The notes under the pieces are model-generated. The model saw nothing but the letters and a program-made list of their open reading frames with translations, was not told the origin of the DNA and ran no database searches. Below, piece by piece: positions 42,587-49,469 of a stretch of 62,607 nt of DNA. Positions within the stretch are counted from its first letter, which is position 1; the number at the start of each line of letters is the position of its first letter. A program made the translations under genes and the position numbers. The stretch spans positions 1 to 62,607 of the forward strand of contig DAICXK010000005.1 in assembly GCA_027312225.1 (NCBI GenBank), read 5' to 3'. The DNA comes from Candidatus Saccharimonadota bacterium (GTDB lineage: Bacteria; Patescibacteriota; Saccharimonadia; Saccharimonadales; Saccharimonadaceae).

Positions 42587-43282
42587 ATGACATTGATAAC
42601 AGCAAAGCAATTCTCGGTCGATGAAACCGGAGCGTATATCACCGAACTGTATGACGTGGACGGCAATCAGGTATTATTTCCTCGTACAATGATAGGAGAA
42701 AAGCTTCGAGGTGGTAGTCACGTGTGTTTTCCTTATTTTGGCCCTGACGGGGCAGGCGTACTACCCCAGCACGGGTTTGGCCGTACTGTCCTGTGGCATG
42801 CCGAGGTCTCTCCTGACGGACGGACGGTGACCTGTACTTATGAAAGGAATGATGATGAGATATTCGGTGGCCTTGACGCGGAACTACGATATGAGCTGAA
42901 CGAAGCAGGAGATGAACTAGTGACGACGCTGACTGTCACAAACAATAGCGACCAGCCTCTGCCCGTCACGCCCGGCTTCCACCCCTATTTCACTATTGAT
43001 CCAACAGACACTGTTCTGAACGGCCAGCGAATTGTCGTGGCGGACTTTGAGCCCTTCCAGTCGTTTCCCGACATGACACAGATGAGGCTAGAGACAGCTG
43101 GGCGGACAGTCGCGATTTCGTCCAAGGACCTGACACATATGATCGTCTGGACCGACAGCAAGGGCAACTATCTTTGCATCGAACCAACTATCCAGGGTAA
43201 TGGTTTTGATTCGGGACGGTCCCTACAGGGGGGCGTGTTGCCGGGAGACACTGTATCGTACAACTTTTCAATTAACTGGTAA
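42587..43282 (+). CDS. Aldose 1-epimerase/glucose-6-phosphate epimerase-like protein
   Basis: 231 aa beta-sandwich of the galactose-mutarotase fold. Blocks: GVLPQHGFGRTVLWH (His-Gly-Phe-Gly-Arg), PLPVTPGFHPYFTI (catalytic His-like) and YLCIEPTIQG (catalytic Glu). The HGFGR and PxxHxYF spacing resembles YeaD-type hexose-6-phosphate epimerases, which would supply the beta-anomer to the zwf product in this window. That link is inference. Confidence 0.86.
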   Translation: MTLITAKQFSVDETGAYITELYDVDGNQVLFPRTMIGEKLRGGSHVCFPYFGPDGAGVLPQHGFGRTVLWHAEVSPDGRTVTCTYERNDDEIFGGLDAELRYELNEAGDELVTTLTVTNNSDQPLPVTPGFHPYFTIDPTDTVLNGQRIVVADFEPFQSFPDMTQMRLETAGRTVAISSKDLTHMIVWTDSKGNYLCIEPTIQGNGFDSGRSLQGGVLPGDTVSYNFSINW

Positions 43283-43292
43283 GAGGTGATAC

Positions 43293-43321
43293 TTGCAAAA
43301 ATAGTGATTTTATGCTAAAAT
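43293..43321 (+). promoter_or_regulatory. Promoter of the CPBP protease gene
   Basis: TTGCAA (43293-43298), 17 bp, TAAAAT (43316-43321); a TATAAT at 43321-43326 overlaps. A leader of about 45 nt follows. Confidence 0.65.
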
Positions 43322-43375
43322 ATAATATGAGTCTTGCTCATTCACATTACTAGTTCAGAGAGAGGTGTATCTGCG

Positions 43376-44110
43376 ATGGCCCACGAGAACAACAGATTCA
43401 ACCTGTCAGGTGTGCTTGAAGGTGGCGGTGTCCGTCAGTTTCGGCGACCGGACAAGGGAGTATCGGGGGTTCTCAGCCGTCTGCTCCCACCACTGCCGGG
43501 GTTCGTCCCCGTGTGGTATCCGACTCCGGCTGTACTGCGTCGGTTGCCGTCATACCGGCTGGCCGCCTTTGGGTTGCTGGTCGGGGCGGTGACACTGCTT
43601 ATCATGCTGGTCCTGACCATCCCATGGATGCGCACCAGTCCCGCGACGCTCGTGTTCACCACAACGGGCCATTTGTTTGGCGACTTGTGGGGGACGGTTG
43701 CGGGTGTGCCGATCATCATTCTGCTGTTCGTCATGGTCAGCAAGGCCGGAGGCACGACGATTCTGCACTACAAGGCACACGGCGTCAAGTTCTGGGACGG
43801 GGCTGCTATGTATGAAGAGCAGTGGTTTCGGACTGGCGCGGAGAAGTGGTCGCCTGGACAGCGTGTCTACTCGACGATTGCCTTTGGGGCGGTGCATGTT
43901 GTCAACATCATCTACCCGATCGGCAGCCTGATCGTCGTGACGTTGGTCGGCGGTGTCTTCATGGCCTGCTACCTGCGCGTCTATCGACGGACGGGTGACA
44001 CCCAGGCAGCCACGCTGGCATCCACCAAGCTGCACGCCACCTACAATCGATTTGCGATTGTCTACATGGCGGTCGCACTGCTGATTGTAGCGGCGACCAG
44101 CTTCATCTGA
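43376..44110 (+). CDS. CPBP-family intramembrane metalloprotease, GC-rich
   Basis: 244 aa from ATG 43376 (AGAGAGGTG upstream). Membrane helices follow a ~60-residue cytoplasmic part. The family motifs are present: MYEEQWFR (Glu147-Glu148-xxx-Arg152), FGAVH (Phe170...His174) and KLHATYN (His220...Asn224). CPBP/Abi proteases process prenylated or bacteriocin peptides, or give self-immunity. By eye the gene is well above the background in GC and uses CTG, GTC and ACC codons. No partner peptide gene is adjacent. Confidence 0.85.
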   Translation: MAHENNRFNLSGVLEGGGVRQFRRPDKGVSGVLSRLLPPLPGFVPVWYPTPAVLRRLPSYRLAAFGLLVGAVTLLIMLVLTIPWMRTSPATLVFTTTGHLFGDLWGTVAGVPIIILLFVMVSKAGGTTILHYKAHGVKFWDGAAMYEEQWFRTGAEKWSPGQRVYSTIAFGAVHVVNIIYPIGSLIVVTLVGGVFMACYLRVYRRTGDTQAATLASTKLHATYNRFAIVYMAVALLIVAATSFI

Positions 44111-44122
44111 GAACAAGGCTCG

Positions 44123-44173
44123 CCCCCGAGCCACCAAGGAGAGCCTCTGGCCCCTTTGGTGGCTGGGGGTTTT
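44123..44173 (+). terminator. Long terminator after the CPBP gene
   Basis: CCCCC-(G)-AGCCACCAA...TTGGTGGCT-GGGGG followed by TTTTCTCCTTTTT. Confidence 0.85.
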
Positions 44174-44201
44174 CTCCTTTTTGACCCTTATGTATGAAGC
44201 G

Positions 44202-44224
44202 AGCCCCGTCATGACGACGGGGCT
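44202..44224. terminator. Hairpin between convergent GC-rich genes
   Basis: AGCCCCGTC-ATGAC-GACGGGGCT, perfect 9-bp stem, between the CPBP gene and the phosphatidyltransferase gene. Confidence 0.7.
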
Positions 44225-44254
44225 TTGCCTCACTCTTCCTTTCTTTTTCAGGCC

Positions 44255-44827
44255 CTACAAAGGGCTGTTTGGTAGTCGGGCATATGCCCATCCAGCGGCA
44301 CATGAAGCGCCCAGTCCGAAGACAGTTGCTCCGAACAGAAGCAGGAATGGCAGTGTGACGGGCATTAGCAGCAGCGAAATTGCCACCACCAGTGCCGCCA
44401 TAGCGAACCGACCTGCCTCTGTGGCGGACGTCAGCGGTTGCCGGCTCTTCGCCCAAAAGACGACTGCCTCGCGGACAAGGATGACGGCTGTCGCGATGAT
44501 GACCAGCCACCAAAGCGCGTCGTCATCGAGTCGGGCGATGAGAGCACCGAGCGCGGCCAGGTTGATGACCTTATCGGCCAGCGGGTCGAGAATCTGACCG
44601 AGTTCGGTCTTCCAGCGCCCGTTGTTTCGCTTTGCCAGGTACCCGTCGAGCCAGTCGGTACTGACGGCCACGACGTAGCAGCCAAAGCCGATCCAGCTCT
44701 GTACGCCAGGTACGAGTGCGAAGAGCACGACTGGCAACGCCAGCCCGATACGGAACATCGTGACGATGTTTGGCGGTTTGCGCCAGTCACGCCTCACAAT
44801 GGCCGTGAGACTTTCCGATTGTGGCAC
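44255..44827 (-). CDS. CDP-alcohol phosphatidyltransferase, GC-rich
   Basis: 190 aa with a GTG start at 44827, 5 nt after AAGGAGG. The signature is DWLDGYLAKRNNGRWKTELGQILDPLADKV (DGxxAK/R-x8-G-x3-D-x3-D), in a multi-helix membrane protein (NIVTMFRIGLALPVVLFALVP...). Closest to PgsA-type phosphatidylglycerophosphate synthases, which attach glycerol 3-phosphate to CDP-diacylglycerol. Convergent to the CPBP gene; both have the same GC-rich style, so they may have been acquired together. Confidence 0.88.
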   Translation of the reverse strand: MPQSESLTAIVRRDWRKPPNIVTMFRIGLALPVVLFALVPGVQSWIGFGCYVVAVSTDWLDGYLAKRNNGRWKTELGQILDPLADKVINLAALGALIARLDDDALWWLVIIATAVILVREAVVFWAKSRQPLTSATEAGRFAMAALVVAISLLLMPVTLPFLLLFGATVFGLGASCAAGWAYARLPNSPL

Positions 44828-44961
44828 GGGTGCCTCCTTAATAGGGAAGGGAGAGTGAGGTACGAACACCCCACCCTGAGTGTCGTAAAGTATATAATAT
44901 CATCAAATGCCATAATAACAAATCATGATTCAAGAGAGTGTCACTATGGGGACGGATGTGA

Positions 44962-45057
44962 TACAATGAATACGTAATTTAACACGGATGGTGATAGCGA
45001 CAAAAGCTTGCAGCGAGGAAGCTTTTACCCCTGTTACTCTCCGTGAAAAAAAGGAGG
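44962..45057 (+). promoter_or_regulatory. pnp promoter and structured leader
   Basis: TACAAT (44962-44967), then a leader with hairpin AAAAGCTT-(9 nt)-AAGCTTTT (45002-45026) nested in CACGGA/TCCGTG (44983-44988 with 45040-45045), ending at AAGGAGG (45051-45057). pnp leaders in other bacteria carry a hairpin used for autoregulation; a similar role is plausible here. Confidence 0.65.
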
Positions 45058-45063
45058 ACAATT

Positions 45064-47184
45064 ATGTCTATTATCAACCCTCATGGCAAAGAGATTGTTT
45101 CTGTTACCCGTGATTTTTTGGGTAAGCCGCTGACGCTTGAGGTGAATCGTGTTGGTTTTCGTAGCACCGCCAGTGTGTTGGTAACGTACGGTGATACCGT
45201 GGTGCTTGGTACCGCACAGGTGGGTAGCCGCCCGGTGCAGTTGGATTATTTCCCGCTATCAATCGACTATGAAGAAAAGTTTTATGCAGCTGGCAAAATT
45301 AGTGGCAGTCGCTTTATCAAGCGCGAGGGACGCCCATCTGACGAAGCAATCCTGATTGGTCGCCTGATCGATCGCCCGATTCGCCCACTGTTCCCGAAGG
45401 GCTATCGCCAAGAAGTGCAGGTGGTCGCCAGTGTCCTCTCAATGGATCCGAATTTCCGTCCCGACAGTGTGGCGATGATCGCCGCTAGCGCAGCACTCTC
45501 TCTTACTGGTACGCCATTTGACGGTCCAGTAGCAGGTTTACGTGTTGGTCGGGTCAACGGCGAATTTAAGGCCTTTTTGACGGCTGAAGAGCGCGCCGAG
45601 AGTGACCTTGACCTAGTGGTCGCCGGTATTGAATCTGGCATTACCATGGTTGAGGCTGGTGCGAATGAAGTATCTGAAGATCTGATCGGTGAAGCATTGG
45701 AATGGGCCTTTGCTGCTTACCAGCCAGCCATCGAGCTACAGAAAGAGCTGGTCGCCAAGGTCCAGCCTGCCGCTCAAGAATACGAGCTTGTACTACCAAA
45801 CGAAGCTATTCAAACTGAAGTTGATGCGTGGATTGCCGACAAGCTGGGCGAGAAGCTCCGCGCGCCATATCCAGAGCGCAACGAGATGGTGAACGAGCTG
45901 CGCTGGGCGTTTCACGAGGCATTTACCGAAAAGCTCGGGGAAGAGGAATACACCAAGGAAGTTCGCGACGAATACGACGAGGCCTTCACGATGGCACTCC
46001 ATAAAGACGTACGTCGCGGCATTGTCGAAGAACAACTGCGTCCAGATGGTCGCAAGCTTGATGAAGTCCGCGTCCTCAGCTCTGAGGTTGGTGTCTTGCC
46101 ACGCACGCACGGTTCGTCCATCTTTACGCGTGGCGTCACCCAAGGTCTTAATATTGTGACGCTGGCACCGCTAAGCTATGCGCAGCTGGTTGATACGATG
46201 GAAGTTAACGACGGCGAACGCCGATATATGCATCACTACAACGCACCGGGATATACCGTGGGTGAAGTGCGCCGCCTCGGCTCCCCAGGTCGTCGTGAGA
46301 TTGGTCATGGCTATCTCGCGGAACGTGCGCTGATTCCAGTACTCCCAACCGCCGAAGAGTTCCCGTACGCTATCCGTAGTGTGACAGAAATCATGAGCCA
46401 AAACGGTTCGACCAGCATGGCCGCGACGTGTTCAAGCTGTCTTGCCTTGATGGATGCCGGCGTGCCAATCAAGCGCCCAGTATCAGGGATTGCCATGGGA
46501 TTGATGATGGACGGTGATACACCATATGTCTTGACTGACATTGCTGACGCTGAAGACTTTGCTGGTGATATGGACTTTAAGGTAACAGGAACCAGCGAAG
46601 GTATTACTGCCATTCAGATGGACATGAAACTGCATGGCCTTCCGGTTGAAATCCTCAAGCAGGCAATCTCTGGCGCCAAGAGCGGCCGCGCCCATATTCT
46701 CGAACACATGCTGACGACAATTGCCGCGCCACGCACCGCATTGTCGCCATTTGCGCCGCGCATCGAGAAGATCAAGATTAATCCAGACAAGATTGGCGCA
46801 GTTATTGGTAAGGGTGGCGAAGTCATCAACAAGATTACTGCCGAGACTGGGGCCGAGATTGACATCAAGGAAGATGGCTTAATTACCGTTGCCGCCAGCG
46901 ATACTAAGAATATCGAAAAGGCTATCAACTGGATCAAGAGCTTGACTGAAGAGCCTGAAGTTGGCCGTGTTTATGAAGGCAAGGTTGTCAGCATCAAAGA
47001 CTTTGGTGCCTTCGTCAACATCCTACCCGGTATTGATGGCATGGTTCATATCAGCCAACTTTCAAACGAACGCGTCGAGAATGTGACGGATGTCTTGTCT
47101 GACGGTCAAATCGTCAAGGTTAAACTGACTGGCATCGATGAACGCGGACGCCTCAGCCTGAGCATCAAGGCAGTTGAGGAATAG
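45064..47184 (+). CDS. pnp: Polyribonucleotide nucleotidyltransferase (PNPase)
   Basis: 706 aa from ATG 45064, 6 bp after AAGGAGG. Two RNase PH-like cores (the first begins IINPHGKEIVSVTRDFLGKPLTLE; the second has the catalytic DGRKLDEVR..., ERRYMHHYNAPGYTVGEVRR and GDTPYVLTDIADAEDFAGDMDFKVTGT blocks), a KH domain (KIGAVIGKGGEVINKITAETG) and an S1 domain (GRVYEGKVVSIKDFGAFVNILPG). Phosphorolytic 3'-5' RNA degradation; works with RNase J and Orn, both encoded here. Followed after a 7-bp gap by a kinase gene. Confidence 0.97.
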   Translation: MSIINPHGKEIVSVTRDFLGKPLTLEVNRVGFRSTASVLVTYGDTVVLGTAQVGSRPVQLDYFPLSIDYEEKFYAAGKISGSRFIKREGRPSDEAILIGRLIDRPIRPLFPKGYRQEVQVVASVLSMDPNFRPDSVAMIAASAALSLTGTPFDGPVAGLRVGRVNGEFKAFLTAEERAESDLDLVVAGIESGITMVEAGANEVSEDLIGEALEWAFAAYQPAIELQKELVAKVQPAAQEYELVLPNEAIQTEVDAWIADKLGEKLRAPYPERNEMVNELRWAFHEAFTEKLGEEEYTKEVRDEYDEAFTMALHKDVRRGIVEEQLRPDGRKLDEVRVLSSEVGVLPRTHGSSIFTRGVTQGLNIVTLAPLSYAQLVDTMEVNDGERRYMHHYNAPGYTVGEVRRLGSPGRREIGHGYLAERALIPVLPTAEEFPYAIRSVTEIMSQNGSTSMAATCSSCLALMDAGVPIKRPVSGIAMGLMMDGDTPYVLTDIADAEDFAGDMDFKVTGTSEGITAIQMDMKLHGLPVEILKQAISGAKSGRAHILEHMLTTIAAPRTALSPFAPRIEKIKINPDKIGAVIGKGGEVINKITAETGAEIDIKEDGLITVAASDTKNIEKAINWIKSLTEEPEVGRVYEGKVVSIKDFGAFVNILPGIDGMVHISQLSNERVENVTDVLSDGQIVKVKLTGIDERGRLSLSIKAVEE

Positions 47185-47191
47185 CCCCGGC

Positions 47192-47716
47192 ATGCCCGGC
47201 CGCTATTTGATTACCGGTGTGGCCGGGTCGGGCAAGTCGACGCTGGAAAAATTATTCCGTCAGGATGGGTACGTCACGATTGATATCGACGATGGTTTTA
47301 CGGAGTGGCGACACGCTGAGACTGATGAAGTGCTGCCTTATACGCCAGACGAAGAAGGCTGGCATGAGGTCGCCGAGTGGGTGGTGAAAACAGATAAATT
47401 GCAGGTGTTTTTTGATGAGCATCCGACCGATGATGTGTTTGTATTTGGCAGTTTTGCCAGGTTAACAGCTGTGGTTGGCATGTTTACGAAAATAATCTTG
47501 CTGGAATATCCCAGTGAAACGACGGTCCGTCAGCGTATTGCTAACCGCGATGGTGGCTATGGCAAACATACGCATGAACTGACGCGAATTCTTAGTTACG
47601 TGCAGCCCTATCAAGACAAGATGAAAGCGGCCGGGGCGCTGGCGATTGACTGTACGCTACCGATTGATGAAGTTACCCAGTGGATTAAGAGACAACTTTG
47701 CTATAATACAGACTGA
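47192..47716 (+). CDS. P-loop nucleoside/shikimate-type kinase
   Basis: 174 aa from ATG 47192. Walker A YLITGVAGSGKSTLEKLF right at the N-terminus; an acidic DIDDGFTEW segment, a Walker B-like FVFGSFARL strand and a lid-type RIANRDGGYGKHTHELTRIL. General resemblance to AAA_33/gluconate kinase-like proteins; substrate unknown. It follows pnp closely and has no obvious promoter of its own. Confidence 0.8.
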   Translation: MPGRYLITGVAGSGKSTLEKLFRQDGYVTIDIDDGFTEWRHAETDEVLPYTPDEEGWHEVAEWVVKTDKLQVFFDEHPTDDVFVFGSFARLTAVVGMFTKIILLEYPSETTVRQRIANRDGGYGKHTHELTRILSYVQPYQDKMKAAGALAIDCTLPIDEVTQWIKRQLCYNTD

Positions 47717-47718
47717 TT

Positions 47719-48156
47719 ATGACTGCACAGCGCTCCACAAAAGAAGAACATTTATATCGAAAAAAACGAACAGACGATAAGGGCAAGGAAGATTGTGACT
47801 TTTGCGCCATGACTGAAGGCCATCCGCAGCACGTCCGTGAAACTGCACATCTAAGGGTAATTAGGAACCGCACGCCATACTCGTTGTGGGATGACCAGCG
47901 AGTATTGGATCATTTGATGGTCATTCCAACGCGTCACACCGCGAAACTCGGCGATTTTGACAACGACGAGGCACGCGAGTTAATCAGTCTGATTGATGAA
48001 TACGAAGAGCAGGGGTACTGCTTATACGCACGAGCGCTTCATTCGAAGGTCCGCAGTGTTGTCCATCAGCATACGCACCTGATGAAACTCGACGGCAAAA
48101 AACGCAACTTCTTGTTGATGGCGCGAAAGCCATGGTATTTTCGCATCAGCAAATAA
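47719..48156 (+). CDS. HIT-like protein
   Basis: 145 aa. Cys pair DCDFCAM near the N-terminus, then a DHLMVIPTRHTAKLGD strand and the triad VVHQHTHLMKL (HxHxH). A shortened histidine-triad protein with nucleotide hydrolase potential. TATAAT (47702-47707) stands 11 bp before the ATG, so it may have its own promoter inside the kinase 3' end. Confidence 0.83.
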   Translation: MTAQRSTKEEHLYRKKRTDDKGKEDCDFCAMTEGHPQHVRETAHLRVIRNRTPYSLWDDQRVLDHLMVIPTRHTAKLGDFDNDEARELISLIDEYEEQGYCLYARALHSKVRSVVHQHTHLMKLDGKKRNFLLMARKPWYFRISK

Positions 48157-48174
48157 GTTCCAAGGAGGCCTACT

Positions 48175-48765
48175 ATGACACAAGACAAACTGGACGCCCT
48201 AAAGGCAGAGATCATAGCAAAGAATATTTGCCCTGAATTGGCTGCAACAGCGACACAATTGGTGATGGGCGACGGCAATCCTGATGCCGACATCGTGTTT
48301 ATTGGTGAGGCGCCGGGTAAAAATGAAGACGAACAGGGTCTGCCGTTTGTGGGGGCAGCAGGGAAGTTCTTGAATGAAATGTTGGCCGCGGCTGGTATGA
48401 CACGCGGCGATGTCTATATCACCAATATCGTCAAATACCGCCCGCCAAATAATCGCGATCCCAGCCTAGAGGAGAAGGCAGCGTTTTTGCCGTACCTTTT
48501 GCGCCAACTGGAGATTATCAACCCCAAGGCAATTATCACGTTGGGGCGGCACAGCATGGAGTATTTTCTGCCCGATGCAAGGATTAGCCAGATTCATGGT
48601 CATGCCGTACGCAAAAAGGTCATTTACCATGACAAAGCGCCGCATGAATTGTTAATTATTCCGCTATATCATCCGGCGGCTGCACTGTATAACGGTAGTA
48701 TGCGTACGGTCTTGATCGACGACTTTTTGCAAGTGCCAAAAATTATTGCCACATCTAAACCGTAG
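48175..48765 (+). CDS. Family-4 uracil-DNA glycosylase lacking most Fe-S ligands
   Basis: 196 aa with GEAPGKNEDEQGLPFVGAAG (motif 1), TNIVKYRPPNNRDPS and the YHPAAALYN motif 3, all diagnostic of family 4. These enzymes hold a 4Fe-4S cluster with four Cys. Here only Cys19 aligns with a ligand; the others are Lys16, Tyr in VKYRPP (usual KCRPP) and Phe in KAAFLPYL. The cluster is therefore probably absent. The enzyme should excise uracil from DNA, complementing dut. AAGGAGG lies 6 bp before the ATG. Confidence 0.92.
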   Translation: MTQDKLDALKAEIIAKNICPELAATATQLVMGDGNPDADIVFIGEAPGKNEDEQGLPFVGAAGKFLNEMLAAAGMTRGDVYITNIVKYRPPNNRDPSLEEKAAFLPYLLRQLEIINPKAIITLGRHSMEYFLPDARISQIHGHAVRKKVIYHDKAPHELLIIPLYHPAAALYNGSMRTVLIDDFLQVPKIIATSKP

Positions 48766-48782
48766 TATTGGTGTATCTGTCA

Positions 48783-48812
48783 TTGACATATAATACCCCC
48801 ACGGGGTATTAT
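48783..48812 (+). promoter_or_regulatory. csoR promoter with copper operator
   Basis: TTGACA (48783-48788), 18 bp, TATTAT (48807-48812), ATG 6 bp later. A perfect palindrome ATAATACCCC-CAC-GGGGTATTAT (48790-48812) fills the spacer and the -10. This has the G/C-tract form of CsoR-type operators, so CsoR most likely represses its own operon until copper binds. Confidence 0.85.
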
Positions 48813-48818
48813 ATTGTT

Positions 48819-49088
48819 ATGGATAACGACGTAAAAAAGAGAGCGTTGAGGCGCCTAAAAATTGCCGAAGGCCAAATCAGGGGTCTACAAAAAATGGTTG
48901 AAGATGATGTCTACTGTATTGATATTATTACGCAAGCTTCAGCGGTCAAAGAGGCACTGTCCGGGGTAGAGGATGTGCTGCTGGAAAATCATCTCAGTAC
49001 GCACGTCATTCATCAGGTCAAACACGGCAAGGAAGACCAGGCGATCGAAGAGATCCTCAAAGTGTATAAGCTAAAGCGGAAGAAATAG
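48819..49088 (+). CDS. csoR: CsoR-family copper-sensing repressor
   Basis: 89 aa all-helical repressor of the DUF156 fold. Start ATG 48819 from the leaderless promoter. Cu(I) ligand positions: Cys33 (VYCIDII), His58 (ENHLS) and His62 in place of the second Cys (H-x3-H instead of H-x3-C), the C-H-H type known from Thermus CsoR, which may accept more metals. It represses the operon with the cupredoxin and copA. Confidence 0.93.
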   Translation: MDNDVKKRALRRLKIAEGQIRGLQKMVEDDVYCIDIITQASAVKEALSGVEDVLLENHLSTHVIHQVKHGKEDQAIEEILKVYKLKRKK

Positions 49089-49097
49089 GAGGAGTAT

Positions 49098-49469
49098 ATG
49101 GAAAAGCTTTTGGTACTGATCGGTGCAGCTTTACTGATTGGCTTCATTGTATGGTGGTTCTTTAGTAAACGAGACAATCAATCAACGGAGGCAACGATGT
49201 CAGACGATAAACAACAGGCAGAGGTAACCGTAAATGGCGGCTATGTGCCAAACACGGTTGTATTAAAGCAAGGCGTCCCAGCCAGTCTCGTGTTTGATCG
49301 CAAAGACCCCTCGGGTTGCTTTAACGAGGTAGTGTTTCCAGATCTTGGTATTCACGAAACGTTACCGGTGAATGAAAAATTTGCTGTTGAAATCGACACA
49401 AGTAAGGCTGGTGAGTACCAGTATAGTTGTGGCATGAACATGTTCCACGGAAAGGTCGTCATCAAGTAA
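49098..49469 (+). CDS. Membrane-anchored cupredoxin-like protein
   Basis: 123 aa. One membrane helix (residues 4-21) then about 30 linker residues and a cupredoxin domain: YVPNTVVLKQGVPASLVFDR, KDPSGCFNEVVFPDLGIHETLP and EYQYSCGMNMFHGKVVIK. Possible ligands are the Cys and His of GCFNEVVFPDLGIH and the Cys, Met and His of SCGMNMFH. It should bind copper on the outer face and may hand it to or from CopA. It overlaps copA by one base (TAATG). Confidence 0.9.
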   Translation: MEKLLVLIGAALLIGFIVWWFFSKRDNQSTEATMSDDKQQAEVTVNGGYVPNTVVLKQGVPASLVFDRKDPSGCFNEVVFPDLGIHETLPVNEKFAVEIDTSKAGEYQYSCGMNMFHGKVVIK

